Shown: positions 11,319-26,661, counted from the stretch's first letter. The stretch is 64,000 bases of DNA from Cokeromyces recurvatus (GCF_025118155.1 NW_026251389.1:1178001-1242000); one strand, 5' to 3'. Program-made: numbers and translations. The notes: generated from the sequence alone by a model not told the origin.

Positions 11319-12075
11319 ATGATATTTGCCAGACTAAGAGCTAAATCATATACTTCTTCAGTTCTTACAGCACTCACATGGATGCCGGTAGCTATATTCT
11401 TTGTAGATCATGGTTATAGCTATGGTGTCATCTCTGGTAGATCCATGCAGGTAAATGCAACATAACATGTAAACAACATATAATAACATACATATATATA
11501 TATATATAAAAGCCGACATTTAATCCAGATTCAAGCATGTTGAAAAAAGACATCGTATTATTAGACAAGTGGTCAACCACAGATCATCAATTTGAAAGAG
11601 GACAAGTCGTGACATTAATGTAAATTATCATAATTGGAGGCAACGGCAAAATAACTTTTTCTCTTTTAGATCACCTATCAATCCAAAATGTATAATTACT
11701 AAACGAATATTGGCTTTACCAGGAGATAGGGTACAATCTTTACGCAACAAAAATGAATGGGTTTCTATCCCAGAAGGCCATGTTTGGGTAGAGGGTGATG
11801 AAGCATTTCATTCAAGAGATAGTAATTCATTTGGACCCGTAAGAAATGCACAAATGAAAACTAAATAATCTAAATTCCTCATATATTACATGTATGCTTT
11901 TTCTCTATTTTATATACATAAGGTTCCAATCGCTCTTATTAATGCAAAAGTAACACATATTCTATGGCCGTTTTCTCGATTTGGCCCAGTAGAAAAGAAG
12001 TCTGTCAATAAGGATAGAGTGCAAATGAATGTATTTAGACCTGGTGTTGACATTGAACCAAGCAGACAGATCTAA
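11319..12075 (+). CDS. IMP2: Mitochondrial inner membrane protease subunit 2
   Basis: S26-family signal peptidase of the mitochondrial inner membrane that matures proteins sorted to the intermembrane space. Exons 11319-11450, 11513-11619, 11670-11838, 11923-12075 give about 186 residues. An N-terminal hydrophobic anchor (VLTALTWMPVAIFFVDH) precedes the catalytic Ser motif SGRSMQPTFNPD, whose two halves lie on separate exons. The catalytic Lys lies in KRILALPGDRV, and box E appears as HSRDSNSFGP. The PTFNP form and the long C-terminal tail (ending PGVDIEPSRQI) fit Imp2 rather than Imp1. Its partner Imp1 is encoded at 42629-43282. The start is the first ATG after a leader T run that precedes MIFARLRAKSYTSS. 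Confidence 0.92.
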
Positions 12076-12360
12076 TTTCTCCGCAATTTTTTTTTCATGC
12101 TTACAAAATTACCATTGCTACTGCTGCTACTACTACTCTTACTGTATAAGATTTATTATAGGTCAGAAGACCTTTTTTTTTTTTTAAAAAAAAAAATAAT
12201 AATAAATGTGATAATTCTTCTTTATATGAACACATGCATAAACACTTTTTTATTATTCTTGTTAAACTTTATTTTATATTCATATACTTATTGATAAAAT
12301 CTCCTTTAATTCCTAATTTGTACTTTTTAACATTCTTTGTCTACATTCATACACACATAC

Positions 12361-15300
12361 ATGAAAGCTTGGGATTATTTATCGGGCTGGACAAACTTTG
12401 CTTTGCCAAAGAGGATTCAGAAGCATTTATATAAATTTGTATTAAGAAAAGCCATTGGACAATTCTTACAAAAGGAACTTGATCTCGAAAACTTTGATTT
12501 AGCACTTATAAATGGTAATTTGGAATTAAGAGATCTAGATTTGAATTTACAAGTAAGATATACTATTTCAAATTGCACATACATATAAGACTAAAGTTGA
12601 TTGTTGTAATAGTTTATAAACAAATTACTAATGGATACACCTTTTATACTTGAAAAAGGAAGTCTGGCAATGATAAAGGCATCTATACCTTGGTCAAAGC
12701 TTTTAAGCGGCGATATTTCATTCAAGATTCAAGGATTACATTTAACTTTTTGTCCAACCAAGAAGACGAAAAAACCATCAACAGCAAAGGAGGATGTCGA
12801 ACATATTATGTCATCTTCTTTGCATTTTGCAGATGATTTCCTTAGAACTGAAGTTGACAGTCAAGAAGAGTTTCAAGAATCATTCCAGCAACGAGAAGAG
12901 GGACTTGAGGTACTTACCAAAGTGATTGATAAAATGCTTTCAAGAGTGAAGGTCGATATGATCGATACACTTGTACGTATTACACACAAATCATCTGTAT
13001 TATCAGCATCAGTGGATATATCTATACCAAGGATATCTTATTTTGATGAAACTCCTGAATTCAACACAAGTGCAATAGACAATTCGATGCCATCCATTGC
13101 AAACGAAACAATTAAAATTATCACGATGGCTTCACCTCAAATTTGGCTGCGTGAATCGATTTCAGAGAATGAACTTGAAGAAACGCAATTCTTTGAGGCA
13201 AATGAAGGAGATTCAACATTGTTTCAAAGCTATTACTGTCCAAATAATGACGGCTCTACTACCTCTAAAGCCTCTAAACAGCCATACGAAGCTCTTTTAT
13301 TCACAACTTTGGATGAAAAGAATTGGATTCGATTGAAATTAAGATCCTCTGTAGATAATATGTCTATCAAACAAATTGATTTCCTTATCACTCGTATTCA
13401 AATTATTTTATCGCCTATACAAATTGCCTTTTTTATGAATTTATTAAATACAATGTCTGTTATGGAAGAGAGTTCAGAGAAAGTACCTGCTCTTTCATCT
13501 CAAATAAATCAGCCACCACTAACAACTACAAATATGTTACTAGAGGACTTGGATATGTTCAATGACAAACAATATGCAGAGCCATCTCTTTATAAACCCA
13601 CTAACATCTCTTTATCATCTTGTGGCCCATCATCATCTTATTCATTAGAGCAAAAAATTAAGGTTCAAATGCCACTCATAGAGATCTTTTTACTCACTGA
13701 TAATACGCCCATCATGGAACCAAGGAGAGACCATATTCGTTTTGCTATTGAAAATTTAAATTTGAGGCTTCAAAGATTTCCAGAAGCATCATCTTCTATA
13801 ATAGATATTCGCATAGCTAATATCGGCTTAGATGAATGGATCGCTAAACCTAGTCATTTCATTAAGCCCTATGCATTTGTATCCCCTCGTTCTCAAACTC
13901 AATACGAAACTTACATTCCCATCATTCAATTTGATAACAGAATCAAGCACGACTATCGACATGAAGACAAGTTTCCAGCTTATTATCCACAAAACACCAA
14001 GTCTGATCTTGGTCAAGATCACTCTGTACGTATTCGTATAGAACAGAAGCAAGAAACATTTGCAGAGGTAGTGTCAGATGAACAAGACACTAATGTAGAT
14101 ATACAGCCATTTAAAATAATAATTGATCCACGTACCTTGGATAGACTAGAGAATTATGTCAATGTGATAATAGATGATAACAAACAAACAAAAGAAAGGA
14201 CACACAGTCATTCAGAAAGGAGGTATTGTATATTTATTTTTGTCTTTTTTTTTTCAGGTTAAATATTCATATTGATAGTAGACAATCTGTGTTTGATGAC
14301 TTGGAGATACAAGAAAATATAAAAAAACAAAAAGTTCGAATTCGATGTGCATTTATTCGAGTATTATTAAATGTGCCGGATATGAGTCAAATTACTACAA
14401 GAGAAGAGTTTAATGATCGTATACATGTAAGTCAATTGAGTGTCGATATCAAGAAATTAGTAGGTTCTTGGTCTTCTACAGTCATGGACGATCATTCATC
14501 TTCTATAGAAAGTGAAGATTATTTTAGTAATAAGCCAAGTAAACATCCAAATAAATTAAACATTGAATTAAACTATATCAATGTATTTATGCAGCATACA
14601 GAAGGTAAATCTAACTTTACCTTTTAATTCTTGAACATTCTAATTTATTTTATGTATCCCAGATGAAATGGCAAAATGTTGGTTTACAATGAAAACAGTA
14701 CAGGAATCAAATCAAATCTTTGATACACTTTCACCTACCATTGAAATTACAATTCAAGACTCTCAAATTTATCCTACCACATCGACTCGTTCTGGTTATT
14801 TTGGTGCAGGATCTGATATCCCAGATAACTTGTTCAATTTTTTGAGTAAAAATGAAAATTTTAATAGTGAACAAAAATTACATCTACCTATGGATGAGCA
14901 AGCTGAATCAGCAATGATTTTTAAACAAAGAACAATAGAAACTTCAGTAAGGAGAAGATGTCATTTATTTAACATATTTTTTTTAAATTCTTTTTTTGTT
15001 AGATGTTTGCTATCAATTGTCATTTCCCACAAGCAGATATGAACTTAACAAAGCCATTATGGGATAAGATTCAAATTATTCAGAATGACTTGTTATTATG
15101 GCAACCTAGGTTCTTGCTTCGACAAAAAGATACAATCCCTGCGAATCATGACGGTCATTCTTCTTCAAGTTCAGTATTAGGAGAGCCAATAGATGAAGAT
15201 GATTCTAGTCAAATGCCAAGTTTATTCTCTATTGTAGCCTGTATGTCTAATGGTGTTTGGGATATTTCGACTGTTCCAGAACATACATATCGTCTTCAGT

Positions 15301-18011
15301 TTTCTGAATTCAAATACTTTGCTGCTATCAAGCATCTAGGAAAGAATGAAAATATTACAACATTAGATATCGAGGACCTTGATTTATTTGATATATCTAA
15401 TACAGAACCAATATATTTATTATATAAAACTATACCCAAGAAAATTCATGTAAAAAATTTACTATTATACATATATATATACTCTTATACTTACCCTATG
15501 ACTATAGTCTAAACGAAGCACATCCATGATTTCCCTAATTTCAAAATTATCTTCAACTCCTAAACTTAACAAACTTACCAAATTAACAAGTGTAGTCATC
15601 TGTAATTTATGTTGGAAAGCAACGCTTAATGTTGACTTTGTCACGGAGCTGGTTGATTTCCAAAAGGCACCTGAAGAGATGGTATTCATTGACCCCCCTA
15701 CACAATACACTAAAGTATATGCATGCATTCTAGAAACATCCATTGATTATGAACCTATCTATAGTCCTTCACGTGCTGTTATCATCTTGGATGGCATCCA
15801 AATCATCACTGATATACTTGCTGGACAGCCCATCATGACCATAAAGACTTATATTCAAAGTACTGAACTTTATCTTGTTGATGATAGGAATGAGTTGAAT
15901 TTGACTCAAGTGCATGAATTACTTGAGGGGAAAAAAAGTGATACAAGAAATTATTGGATTACTTTAGGATTCACTAATACATTAGCATTTCAAAATGTGG
16001 AATTTGAATTCAAGTTAAAATTAGATACCCATTTCCCTGCACCTTCAGCTTATCTATCTTTAGTCAGTACAGACCTTATTGTAGCTGTCAGTGCAGATGC
16101 CTTCCAAACTTTATTGAATTTAGTGACCTATATCTCTAATGATGGAGATTGTATAAAAAGACAACCGTCATCATCTAAAGAGAAACCGCAACCCCGTCCG
16201 ACCTACCCATTTCATGACATGTTGGCTAGTATCGATGAGACAGCTTTCAAGTCTAATCCGATCAAGATCTCACCACCTACTTTGATCGATATGCCTGATA
16301 TGGAAGAATTCAGCTTTGTGGAGGAATTCTATCATGCAGAACATGATCACAGACCACCAAAGCCACGTCGCAACAGGCATCGTGCTACATCAGATGATAT
16401 TGTTCGAGTACTCATTCCAGAGGATGAAGCCAAACATTGTCTAGATGTGATTGAGGATTTTTTTGGTGTCGAAAGGCAAGTCAATAGCTCAGAATCTCCA
16501 GTAGACATCACTAAGGCCCTTCTTTCCTTGCGTATGTCTAACGTCAATATTATTTGGAAATTGTATGATGGTTATGAATGGAATTATATAAGAACTGATC
16601 AAGGTCCCCCGCATAATACACCGCTTATCGAGATAAAATTGACATCCATCTCCCTTGACTTTGATTTGATGCCAGCTATAGATCCCACTGCCTTCTTTTG
16701 GCATTTACTTGTTAAGGATGTCGAGATCATTGACCATATCCAAACATCAGCATGGAAAAAGTTCCTGGGTTATATGAGTTCTGAGGAACGTGAAAGAGAT
16801 GACTGTATGGTTGATGTTGAGTTAATTAGCCTTAGACCTGTTCAAAACGATTCACAGCAAGAGTTTAGATTAAAGGTCAAAGTTTTACCTTTACGTCTTT
16901 ATGTAGATCAGGATGCCATGCTATTTTTACAAAAATATTTTTCATTTGATACATCCTGTTTAAGGTCCACCTATGCTGCGAATCAAGCAATCTTAACACC
17001 TGAAAATGAAGACAATAGTGGAAGTGGCAGTGGTAGTAGTAGTAGTGGTGGTGGTGATAGTGGTGGTGGTGAAGATGAGAGTTCACCACAAACAAACAAG
17101 CCTGGTCTATTCTTTCGTAAGTATCTATCAATACATGAGGAGGTTTTTTTTTTATTGTTATTATTACTGTTTTATCTCAAATAATATATACATAAATATA
17201 TTTATTTATTCACTCTTAGAATATGTGGACATTTATCCTGTTACACTCAAGGTTGATTATAAGCCCAAAGCATTCAACCTAAAAAATTTTAGAGAAGGAC
17301 AAATTGCAGAGCTTGTAAACTTGTTTCGTCTTGATGGATCACAATTGTCACTAAACCATCTCAAGTTCACAGGTATTCATGGTTTAGATAATCTATTGGA
17401 TCGTCTTGGTCAAGAATGGTTACCTCATATCCTTAATACTCAAAAGATTAAGATGGTCTCTGGTGTCTCACCAGTAAGATCTCTTATGAATTTAAGTACA
17501 GGCGTAGCCGATTTAGTCTTATTACCTATTCAACAATACCGAAAAGATGGTCGAATAGTAAAAGGGATTCAACGAGGCACTTCATCATTTGCTCGTGCAA
17601 CGGCTGTTGAAGCAATTAAATTTAGTTCAAAAATGGCATCGGGTACACAATTTATCCTTGAACATGCGGATGGCTTTTTTTCATCCCCTAATACGACGAC
17701 AGCCTCCATGACTGATCATAACCATCCTCTCCTTTCTTCCCAGTCAGAGCAAAATAAGGCTACTTCAGAACAGACCGCTGTCTTTACTGCACCAACCACG
17801 GAAAATAAGGTAGTCATACGATCTGTCCCAATTTCTGTCATCAAGCCCATGATTGGCCTCACAGCCTCATTTCAGCATATCTTGACAGCACTAAGAAGCT
17901 CAATAGATCCTGTGATGAGACTACAGAGTGAAGATGTAAGTATATATAGTGTATATCTTTGGTTGCAACTCACACTTTTGTTTTATGCAGAAATACAAGA
18001 AACCAAAATAA
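12361..18011 (+). CDS. ATG2: Autophagy-related lipid transfer protein Atg2
   Basis: Bridge-like lipid transfer protein that works with Atg9 and Atg18 to expand the autophagosomal membrane. Exons 12361-12552, 12613-14222, 14258-14604, 14663-14946, 15003-15449, 15508-17116, 17220-17935, 17991-18011 give about 1741 residues, and all phases close. The N-terminal chorein-like region (WDYLSGWTNFALPKRIQKHL, then LDLENFDLALINGNLELRDL) and the family-specific LLVKDVEIIDHIQTSAWKKF are clear. So is the C-terminal amphipathic region (VSPVRSLMNLSTGVADLVLL, YRKDGRIVKGIQRGTSSFAR). A Gly/Ser run near residue 1480 is a likely flexible linker. The last exon is 21 nt and encodes only KYKKPK and stop. Intron 2 is 35 bases, the shortest I found here. 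The gene is followed 144 bases later by a same-strand CCHC protein gene. Confidence 0.93.
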
Positions 18012-18154
18012 TATCTCTAAGCCACAAAAATTAGTACTAGATCTCCTATTCATTCATATTATTTTAGTTCGAATGTCATATTATACACATTTATTATTTA
18101 ATTTTTTTTTCTTTTATCTTTTTTTTTTTCGAGATTATATTTAATAAATAAAAA

Positions 18155-18342
18155 ATGACTAGATATACTAAAATGAAAAGAAAAACTTTTGTAAAGTCTG
18201 ACGACGCATTTAAAGTGACACCTTTACTACCACGCAACAATAGAACAGACGGAAATAAATTTCAAAAAGGTGGATCTTTTAAAGGAAAACGTCGTAGAGA
18301 AGACGATGGAGGTAAAAATTCTTTTTTCTGTATATAATCGAC

Positions 18343-18373
<31 letters not shown>

Positions 18374-18960
18374 AACCTCCATTTTTTTTTCAAGCTAATA
18401 ATAATAATAAAAGGAATAGGAAAGGAGATGTTTGCTTTGCTTGTCGAAAACCTGGACATTCTATCAATCGATGCCCACAAAATAAAGAACATGCCAATAT
18501 TTGCTATAATTGTGGTAGTACTGAGCATCGTTTAAAAGATTGTAAAAAAGCAAGAAAAGGAAGTAAGTGTTATAACATATACATATATATATACAATTGA
18601 ATAACCCCATCGTCTTTATTTTCCGTAGATGAACTTCCTTATGCAACATGTTTTGTTTGTAATGGCGAAGGACATTTAGCAGGTCAATGCCCAAAGAATG
18701 AAAAAGGATTATACCCAAATGGTGGTAGTTGCTCAATATGTCATCAAGTAGATCATTATGCTAAAGATTGTCCTGTAACAAAAGAACAAGCTGGAGTAAC
18801 AGCTGTAGGCATGATCAGTTTAGATCAAGGAGCTGATGATGATGATTATCACATATTTGCTGAAACCAAACAAAAGATGAATCAAGAACAAAAAAAGGAA
18901 AAGAAAATTGAAGCTATTAAAAAGACAATGCCTGCAAAGAAGAAGGTTGTGAAATTTTAA
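18155..18960 (+). CDS. Four CCHC zinc-knuckle nucleic acid-binding protein, ZCCHC9-like
   Basis: Exons 18155-18311, 18395-18562, 18629-18960 give about 218 residues. A basic N-terminus (KRKTFVK, SFKGKRRRED) precedes four CX2CX4HX4C zinc knuckles: CFACRKPGHSINRC, CYNCGSTEHRLKDC, CFVCNGEGHLAGQC and CSICHQVDHYAKDC. An acidic patch (GADDDDYHIF) and a basic Lys-rich C-terminus follow. This order of four knuckles and the spacing fit the ZCCHC9 group, whose members are nucleolar and linked to rRNA processing. That role is family inference. The intron after exon 1 contains a 29-base poly(A). It is convergent with RVB1, with 116 bases between stop codons. Confidence 0.85.
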
Positions 18961-19076
18961 AATCATTATTATTATCATTTTTTTTTTTTTTGTAAATTAA
19001 ACGTTTTATTTTATACAAATGTATGTGTGTATGTGTATATGTGTATATATGTGTGCGTTTTTTTTTTTTTTTCCTT

Positions 19077-20673
<1,597 letters not shown>

Positions 20674-21005
20674 GACGATCTGTTGACTATTTTTTTTTTC
20701 TTTGTTTTTATTTGAAAGGGTTAAAGTTTTAAAATATCACAACTAAAAATTTTAGGAAAAAAAAAAAAAAATCACAATGACGATAGTGACGGTGTTTTCC
20801 ATTTATGGTAAAACTATGATTTCTTCTTCGAGTGATATCATGATTATGCAAAAGAGACTTAATAATGCAAAAAGAAGAAAGAAAAAAAAAAGGTATATAA
20901 GCAAGGGAATAAAGTAATAAAAAAAAAAGTTTCTTATTCTAATAAAATTATTATTTAACTTTTTTTTTTCCCCGTTTATTTCAATTTATTTATTTTTTTT
21001 TTATA
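20674..21005. promoter_or_regulatory. Divergent promoter region RVB1/reticulon
   Basis: The 332 bases between two divergent start codons must carry promoter elements for both. The sequence is AT-rich, with an A run at about 20757-20771 and T runs immediately before the reticulon ATG. No specific factor site is recognisable. Confidence 0.5.
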
Positions 21006-22192
21006 ATGGATACATTTACCGCACCCCGAAGACCTCTTACTCCTCCTAACGAACGTAATAAAAATATGCATCATCAAAACCAAGGAGAAATTCCCTATCA
21101 AGAAGCACCATTGAAGAATATACTTCATCAAAAAGAAAATGACTTTAATCCTCCTGCTTCTACTGCTCCTAGTGCATCTGTAGCTACTGCTCCAACTGCT
21201 ATCCCTAACACAACTAACGCTAACCCTTTCCTCCCTGATTACAACACAACACAAAATCCAGTTGTAACCGATACTTCCTTTCAAACAGCTCAACAAAAGC
21301 CACAATACAATGCTTTCCCTTTTGAACACCCAAAATCTGAATTTTCTAATAATCTGAAGAAATCTCCTGATTCTCCTGTTGCTGAACGCGATTTAACAAG
21401 AAACTTCCAAGGCAGCGGCAGCAGCCAACGTAATGAAACTACTTATCGCATTGAAAATGAGGTCCTTTCCATCTTGCAGTGGAAGAATCCTATTCGATCT
21501 GGTTCTATTCTTGCCTTGATTGTTGGTTCAATCCTCTTGACTCGTTGGTATTCTCTTTTACAAATTGGATCTTCTTTACTTACATTAGCTATTGGTATTA
21601 ATTTGATTTACGTCAATGTCATGCTTCAAAGCCGAAAGATCCTCGCCAATCAAGAGGCTTCTCATCCTTACAGGTAAAAAAAAAAAAAAAAAAAAAATGG
21701 TTGCATTAAAATAACAATTTATTATTATTCAATAGTGATGTAATTAAACATGATGGTTATACTATGCTTGATAAGCAAAGTGTTGGCCGATATGCTACTA
21801 TATTGTCTGATGTTGCAGAAACTATTGTTCGTGCTTTAACTCGTATCATCTTTATTGAAAATACATCTACAAGTATGAAATGGATGGCTATCTTCTTTGT
21901 CATCTGGAAGGTCTCCGCTCATGTCTCCACCATGAATATTATCTTGGGCGTCGTCATCTCTGCCTTTACTTTCCCTCGTCTTTATATTAGTAATAAGGAT
22001 GTTGTTGATGCTCAACTTCATAAGGGTCAAGCTCTACTTCAGACAGGTATTAAGCAGGCACAAGATGCCGCCACTCAAGCTGTTCATGATACCTATGCTA
22101 AATCTAGAGCCTTCGTCGCAAAGACAGGAACTACAGGTACTGACGCTAAAAACACCATGACTAATCAATCCGTCACTTTGAAGGAAGAATAA
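21006..22192 (+). CDS. Reticulon-domain ER membrane-shaping protein
   Basis: Exons 21006-21673 and 21736-22192 give about 374 residues. The N-terminal 150 residues are Pro/Ser/Asn-rich and disordered. The C-terminal reticulon homology domain starts at VLSILQWKNPIRSGSILAL, where the W-x-N-P motif is diagnostic. It has two long hydrophobic hairpins (ALIVGSILLTRWYSLLQIGS with LTLAIGINLIYVNVML, and MKWMAIFFVIWKVSAHV with NIILGVVISAFTF). The typical R-x-x-x-x-N/D-x-x spacer is followed by a helical tail. The family bends ER membrane into tubules. The 62-base intron lies between the hairpins. It is convergent with SPC3, 132 bases apart. Confidence 0.88.
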
Positions 22193-22324
22193 ATAAACCT
22201 TATAATTTGTAAATATAAATAAATTTATATGATATAATAATATTGCAATCAAAAAAAAATAAAATAAAGTAAAATAAAATAAAATAAAATTATATATGAT
22301 GCATGGCTTATATAAAATATCGTT

Positions 22325-23322
22325 TTATTTCATTTGTGAGGCAAATGCAGGTAAAATAAATTGTGATCCTTTGTTTGAATGACCACTTTGAAGAATACCA
22401 ACATAGGGTGTAACATCCCATAAAAGTGTCAAATTGGCACGTTCAAAGCTATATATAATAATAATAATAATAATAATAGATTAACTGGCTTTATACATAT
22501 ATATATAATATACACACAACATGTCTTCACTTACTTCCATTTTTGACTAATGTCAATCATTGCATACTTGTTACGTATATTTCGCAATTTGACATGTGCT
22601 TTATCTTTACTTGTAATAATCTTATCCCAAATAACAACTTGATTTCGTTTCTAGAAAAAAGAAAAGTAGAAAAAAAAAAGCCCATTAGAATTTTAATTAC
22701 AAGAAAAAAATATATATACTTTAAATGACTTTTACAAAATTCTTTGTTTCATATTCAGCAACAACAGTTACAAATATTTGTTTAGTATTCCAGTTGAATA
22801 AGGGTGTAAAATCTAATATATATACATGCATGTATGTATGTGTATACAATCGAAGAATTATCAATCTATTCTCTCAAACTTGTGCTGATGGTGGTTTATT
22901 ACCTGCATCAACATCGAACTGGAATCGAGCAAATTCACTTTTACTATTACGATAATCTGTGTTTTCAGGTCCATATCTACGGGTGACACTATAATACATC
23001 ATTAACAATACATAAATACTATATTCGATTTTCTCTTCCTACACTCTAATGTTCTTTGAGTCTACTCTAAGTTCATCTTCAATAGTGCCATAACCTGTAA
23101 TAGCTGAAATAATCGCAACAACAGCTAAAACTGTTCCGAGAACTGATAAAGCTAGTGAAAACAAGTTCTATAAAAAAAGAAAAGAAAAGAAAAAATAAGC
23201 TTATTATATACAACATATATATTTGTATATATTCGATTTCTAGTCTAGTTTTTTATTTTCATTTTTATTTTAGTTTATTTTATTTTATTTTTTACATTGG
23301 CTCTTTGCTGTAAATTATACAT
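22325..23322 (-). CDS. SPC3: Signal peptidase complex subunit 3
   Basis: Single-pass accessory subunit of the ER signal peptidase complex (SPCS3/SPC22/23 family). Exons in order of translation: 23296-23322, 23043-23167, 22903-22988, 22736-22812, 22535-22650, 22325-22448, giving about 184 residues, the usual length. The first exon encodes only MYNLQQRAN. The second carries the membrane anchor (LFSLALSVLGTVLAVVAIIS). The lumenal domain shows FDVDADFTPLFNWNTKQIFV, AEYETKNF, VVIWDKII and LTLLWDVTPYVGIL, all SPC3 landmarks. No single long open frame reveals this gene. It appears only after splicing six short exons, and the phases close at every junction. Confidence 0.9.
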
Positions 23323-24590
23323 CTGAAAAACACGTTAAGAAAAAGAATAAAAAAAAAGGTAGTTTCCCCTATTATCCAGAAGAAATTCGTGTAAAGCAGC
23401 TAATTGGGCTATTGTAAAATAAATCTAATATCAACATTCAACAGTCACTGACTACTATTTATGAGTGAGTAGTAGTAAAATTGCTTAAATAAATTATAAA
23501 TGAAATATCCTCAAAAGTAATGAAACAGACAGTGGGTATTTCATTTAATAACCAAGCAATTCATACCAGTTGATTACCAACTTTAAAAGCCACCAAGTCA
23601 AGTATTAGAAGCTAGAGGGTTTGTCCATTAAAAAAAAAAAAAAGAAAATACTATAGTGCTCTTTTTTAAACAAGCTATCAGAAGAAAATATTTTCTTATA
23701 ACGAACACAAGTCCTTTGTTTATCAAAGTCCTTCATACTAATATCATCAATGTTGTCTTTCTAAGTTTAACTGCTCTTCTTCAATGTGTACTCAAATAGA
23801 ATGTCAGAATTGAACGCTATTCTAACCAAATATAATTAGCCAACAAATTGTTATCATTATGTCATTTAAAAATAATCAAATTAAAAGTCAAGTCATTCAT
23901 TTGTAAATAAACATGATTGAATTCAAATTCATATCCTAAAATAACGTCATGTGATGAAAGGCCTATTTATTTCTTTTATGATATTCGAAATTGATTTCTC
24001 TTGATAGAGGCTCAGTAGCTCACTATAAATTTATATCTCTCAGTAGAATGTAGCATTCGTATTTTTTAATAATTTTTTTTTTTCTATCAGCTATTTAAAT
24101 ACTTTTAATGTTCTTATTTTTTTTTTTTATTAAAATCAACTATCTTATGAAAGAAATATCATCATGCCTACTCTCGATAATTTTGCTTGAAGGAATTAGT
24201 TTTATATTGAGTGTAAATAATCCTATTTCTTATTCCTGCTGGTTTATTTTGTCCCTGGCATATTTAAGAATAAATATTATTTTGCGTGAAATTGCAAGTT
24301 TTTTTTTTTTTTTTTTTTTTTTTGATAATTTAGGATAAAAGACTTTTAGTATAGTAAACTGTCATAGTCGTCATAGATGCAATTGTCTTTATTTATACGT
24401 TGTAGCAAAAAATAAAATAAAAACAAGTTGACTGAAATTAAAAATCCTTAAAAAACAATAATTGGCCTAACTTTTTGTAACAATTTGCTTATATTCTACT
24501 ATATGTGTTTTCTTTTTTTTTTTTTTTTTTTTTTTCTTTTTTTTTTTTCTAATTTGAAATTAACTATATACGTAATAAATTTTACTCATT
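23323..24590. other. 1.27-kb intergenic region, divergent SPC3/WD40
   Basis: AT-rich, with T runs near 24300-24325 and 24510-24550 just before the WD40 start. No coding or RNA gene recognised. Confidence 0.55.
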
Positions 24591-26604
24591 ATGGATGTGT
24601 TGCCTACTCAAAGACAACCTCCTAAATCAGCTAAAGCATCCACGTCATCTTCGTTGGGCGCAGGCGTCAATCGTGATCAACAAGTAGAAAAATTACTAAA
24701 GGAAGTAAAGCAATTAAAGCAAAAAGTCGATATTTTAGATAAAGAAAATATAGCTTTAAAGAAAAGCATCTATGACTTATCTGCTAGATATGCTGCCTCT
24801 ATTTCCCAAGGCGGCTTAACCTATCGACCAGGTCCATTTGTCATTGATAATGAAATGTCAACAACTAACAATAATAAAGCACAAGAGATGATTACAAAAG
24901 TTGTACAAGAAGCAGGTGGTGACATGGAGCCTTTTCAATCAAGTAATGTATAAATATAAATCTATCTATATAATGTCGTAATTAATTGCTCTCTTTATTG
25001 ACTTGTTCAATTTTTAGTTTATCCTCTTGATTCAAGAGACGGGAAACTTTTTCAAATGCGCTATGAACTCAAGGTAAATAATGAATTGAATTGTTGAATT
25101 CCTAACAATATTGATTACTTTATTTTTAGGGTCATACAGGTGCTGTATATACTGTAGAATTCTCTCCTAATGGTGCACTTTTAGCTTCTGGTTCATTTGA
25201 TAAAACAGTTCGTATTTGGGATACAGCTTCAGCCCAAAAGGAGGTATAAGAAAAAAAAATACATTAACTATTTTCTATGCATCATTATATATAGAACTAA
25301 CTGTGTTTTTTTTTAATCCTACTCTTGTAGATGTTTTGCTTAAAGGGGCATACGTTAAATATATCAGGATTAGCATGGACATCTGATTCATCTATGCTAT
25401 TATCAGGAGCATTTGATGAAACATGTAAAACATGGGACGTAGAAAGTGGGAAATTAAACAAAAGTTATGACACAGAGGGACTTGTGCAATGTGTAGGTTG
25501 GGATTTTGTAGACTCCAATATATTCTATTACGGTACATCAAGGAAAGTATTAGCTATGGTTGATATTCGGTCAGAAGAAAGTGCATCCATTATCATAAGA
25601 AATGATGCTATGATAAATACATTATATGCTTCAAGAGATGGTGTTCATGTATTGACAGGTGATGCAATGGGCATGCTTAAAGTATGGGATGTTCGATCAA
25701 GTAAAGTATATCCAAGGAAATACATAAATAAAAAACTAATAGTTTGATACTAGAACAGTGTATATCCTCTAAATTGAATGATCCATCAAAAATGCCAATC
25801 ACTCATATTTCTATCGGTAGAAGAAGTACGGATGCATCAAGAAGAGCAAGTAAGTTTGTTTGTTTGTCTTGTCATTTTATATATATATCAGACGCTTATT
25901 ACGGATAATGTGTAGTTGATGATTACGATGAACCTCGATATATGGCATTGAATAGCTATGACAATTGTAAGTTAATTAATTGGTTGGTTATATTTTATAT
26001 GTGTATTTATTTAAACTAACTGCTGGTTTATATGTGTGTAGTATTAAGAGTATATGATCGTGGTATGGATCCTCCTAAATCAGATCTTCGTTTAGTTCAT
26101 ACATTAAAAGGATTCAAGAATAAAAATTGGCCTATTAAATCATCATTTTATTGTGGTAGTGGATGTAAGGAAATAATTTATTCTTTTCTCTTTTTTTTTC
26201 TAGAAGGATTCTAACTATTTTTTATAATAGATAATTCATCTATTTTAAGTAAACCATCTATGGCAAATGGCGTTTATGCAGACTCAGACTTAATTACTAA
26301 TAATTCAACTGATTATTTATTTGATACACATGAGCCTAAAGAAGAAAAGAGTGTTTTACTGGCAACAGGCAGTGCGGATCCATATGCTTATCTCTATAAT
26401 GTTGGTGAAGACAGGGCTGAACTGATGCAGCGCTTAGAAGGTCATACTGATCGTGTTTATTCAGTCAATTTTCATCCTACAGAACCTATTTTAGCAACTT
26501 GTTCGGCTGATTTTACTGTCAAAATATGGGGTCCAAGTTTAAATAGAGGAAAAAGAAGACAACAATTAATTAAAATAATAATAATAATAATTTTGTACAT
26601 ATAG
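24591..26604 (+). CDS. WD40-repeat protein with N-terminal coiled coil
   Basis: Exons 24591-24942, 25018-25073, 25130-25243, 25331-25705, 25759-25849, 25916-25966, 26042-26164, 26231-26604 give about 511 residues. A coiled coil at residues 27-70 ([20 protein letters not shown]) precedes about seven WD repeats. These include [20 protein letters not shown] with [28 protein letters not shown] with [16 protein letters not shown], and a final [20 protein letters not shown] with DFTVKIWG. I cannot name the orthologue, and the domain order alone does not assign a pathway. The intron after exon 4 has an equally valid alternative, 25701-25753, that keeps frame and length. The hydrophobic C-terminus (poly-Ile from an ATA repeat) may mean the true end differs. 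Confidence 0.78.
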
Positions 26605-26614
26605 TAATAAACAT

Positions 26615-26661
26615 AGCCCTTTTCTTTCTTTCTTTTACTTTCTTTTGCTTTCTTTTACTTT

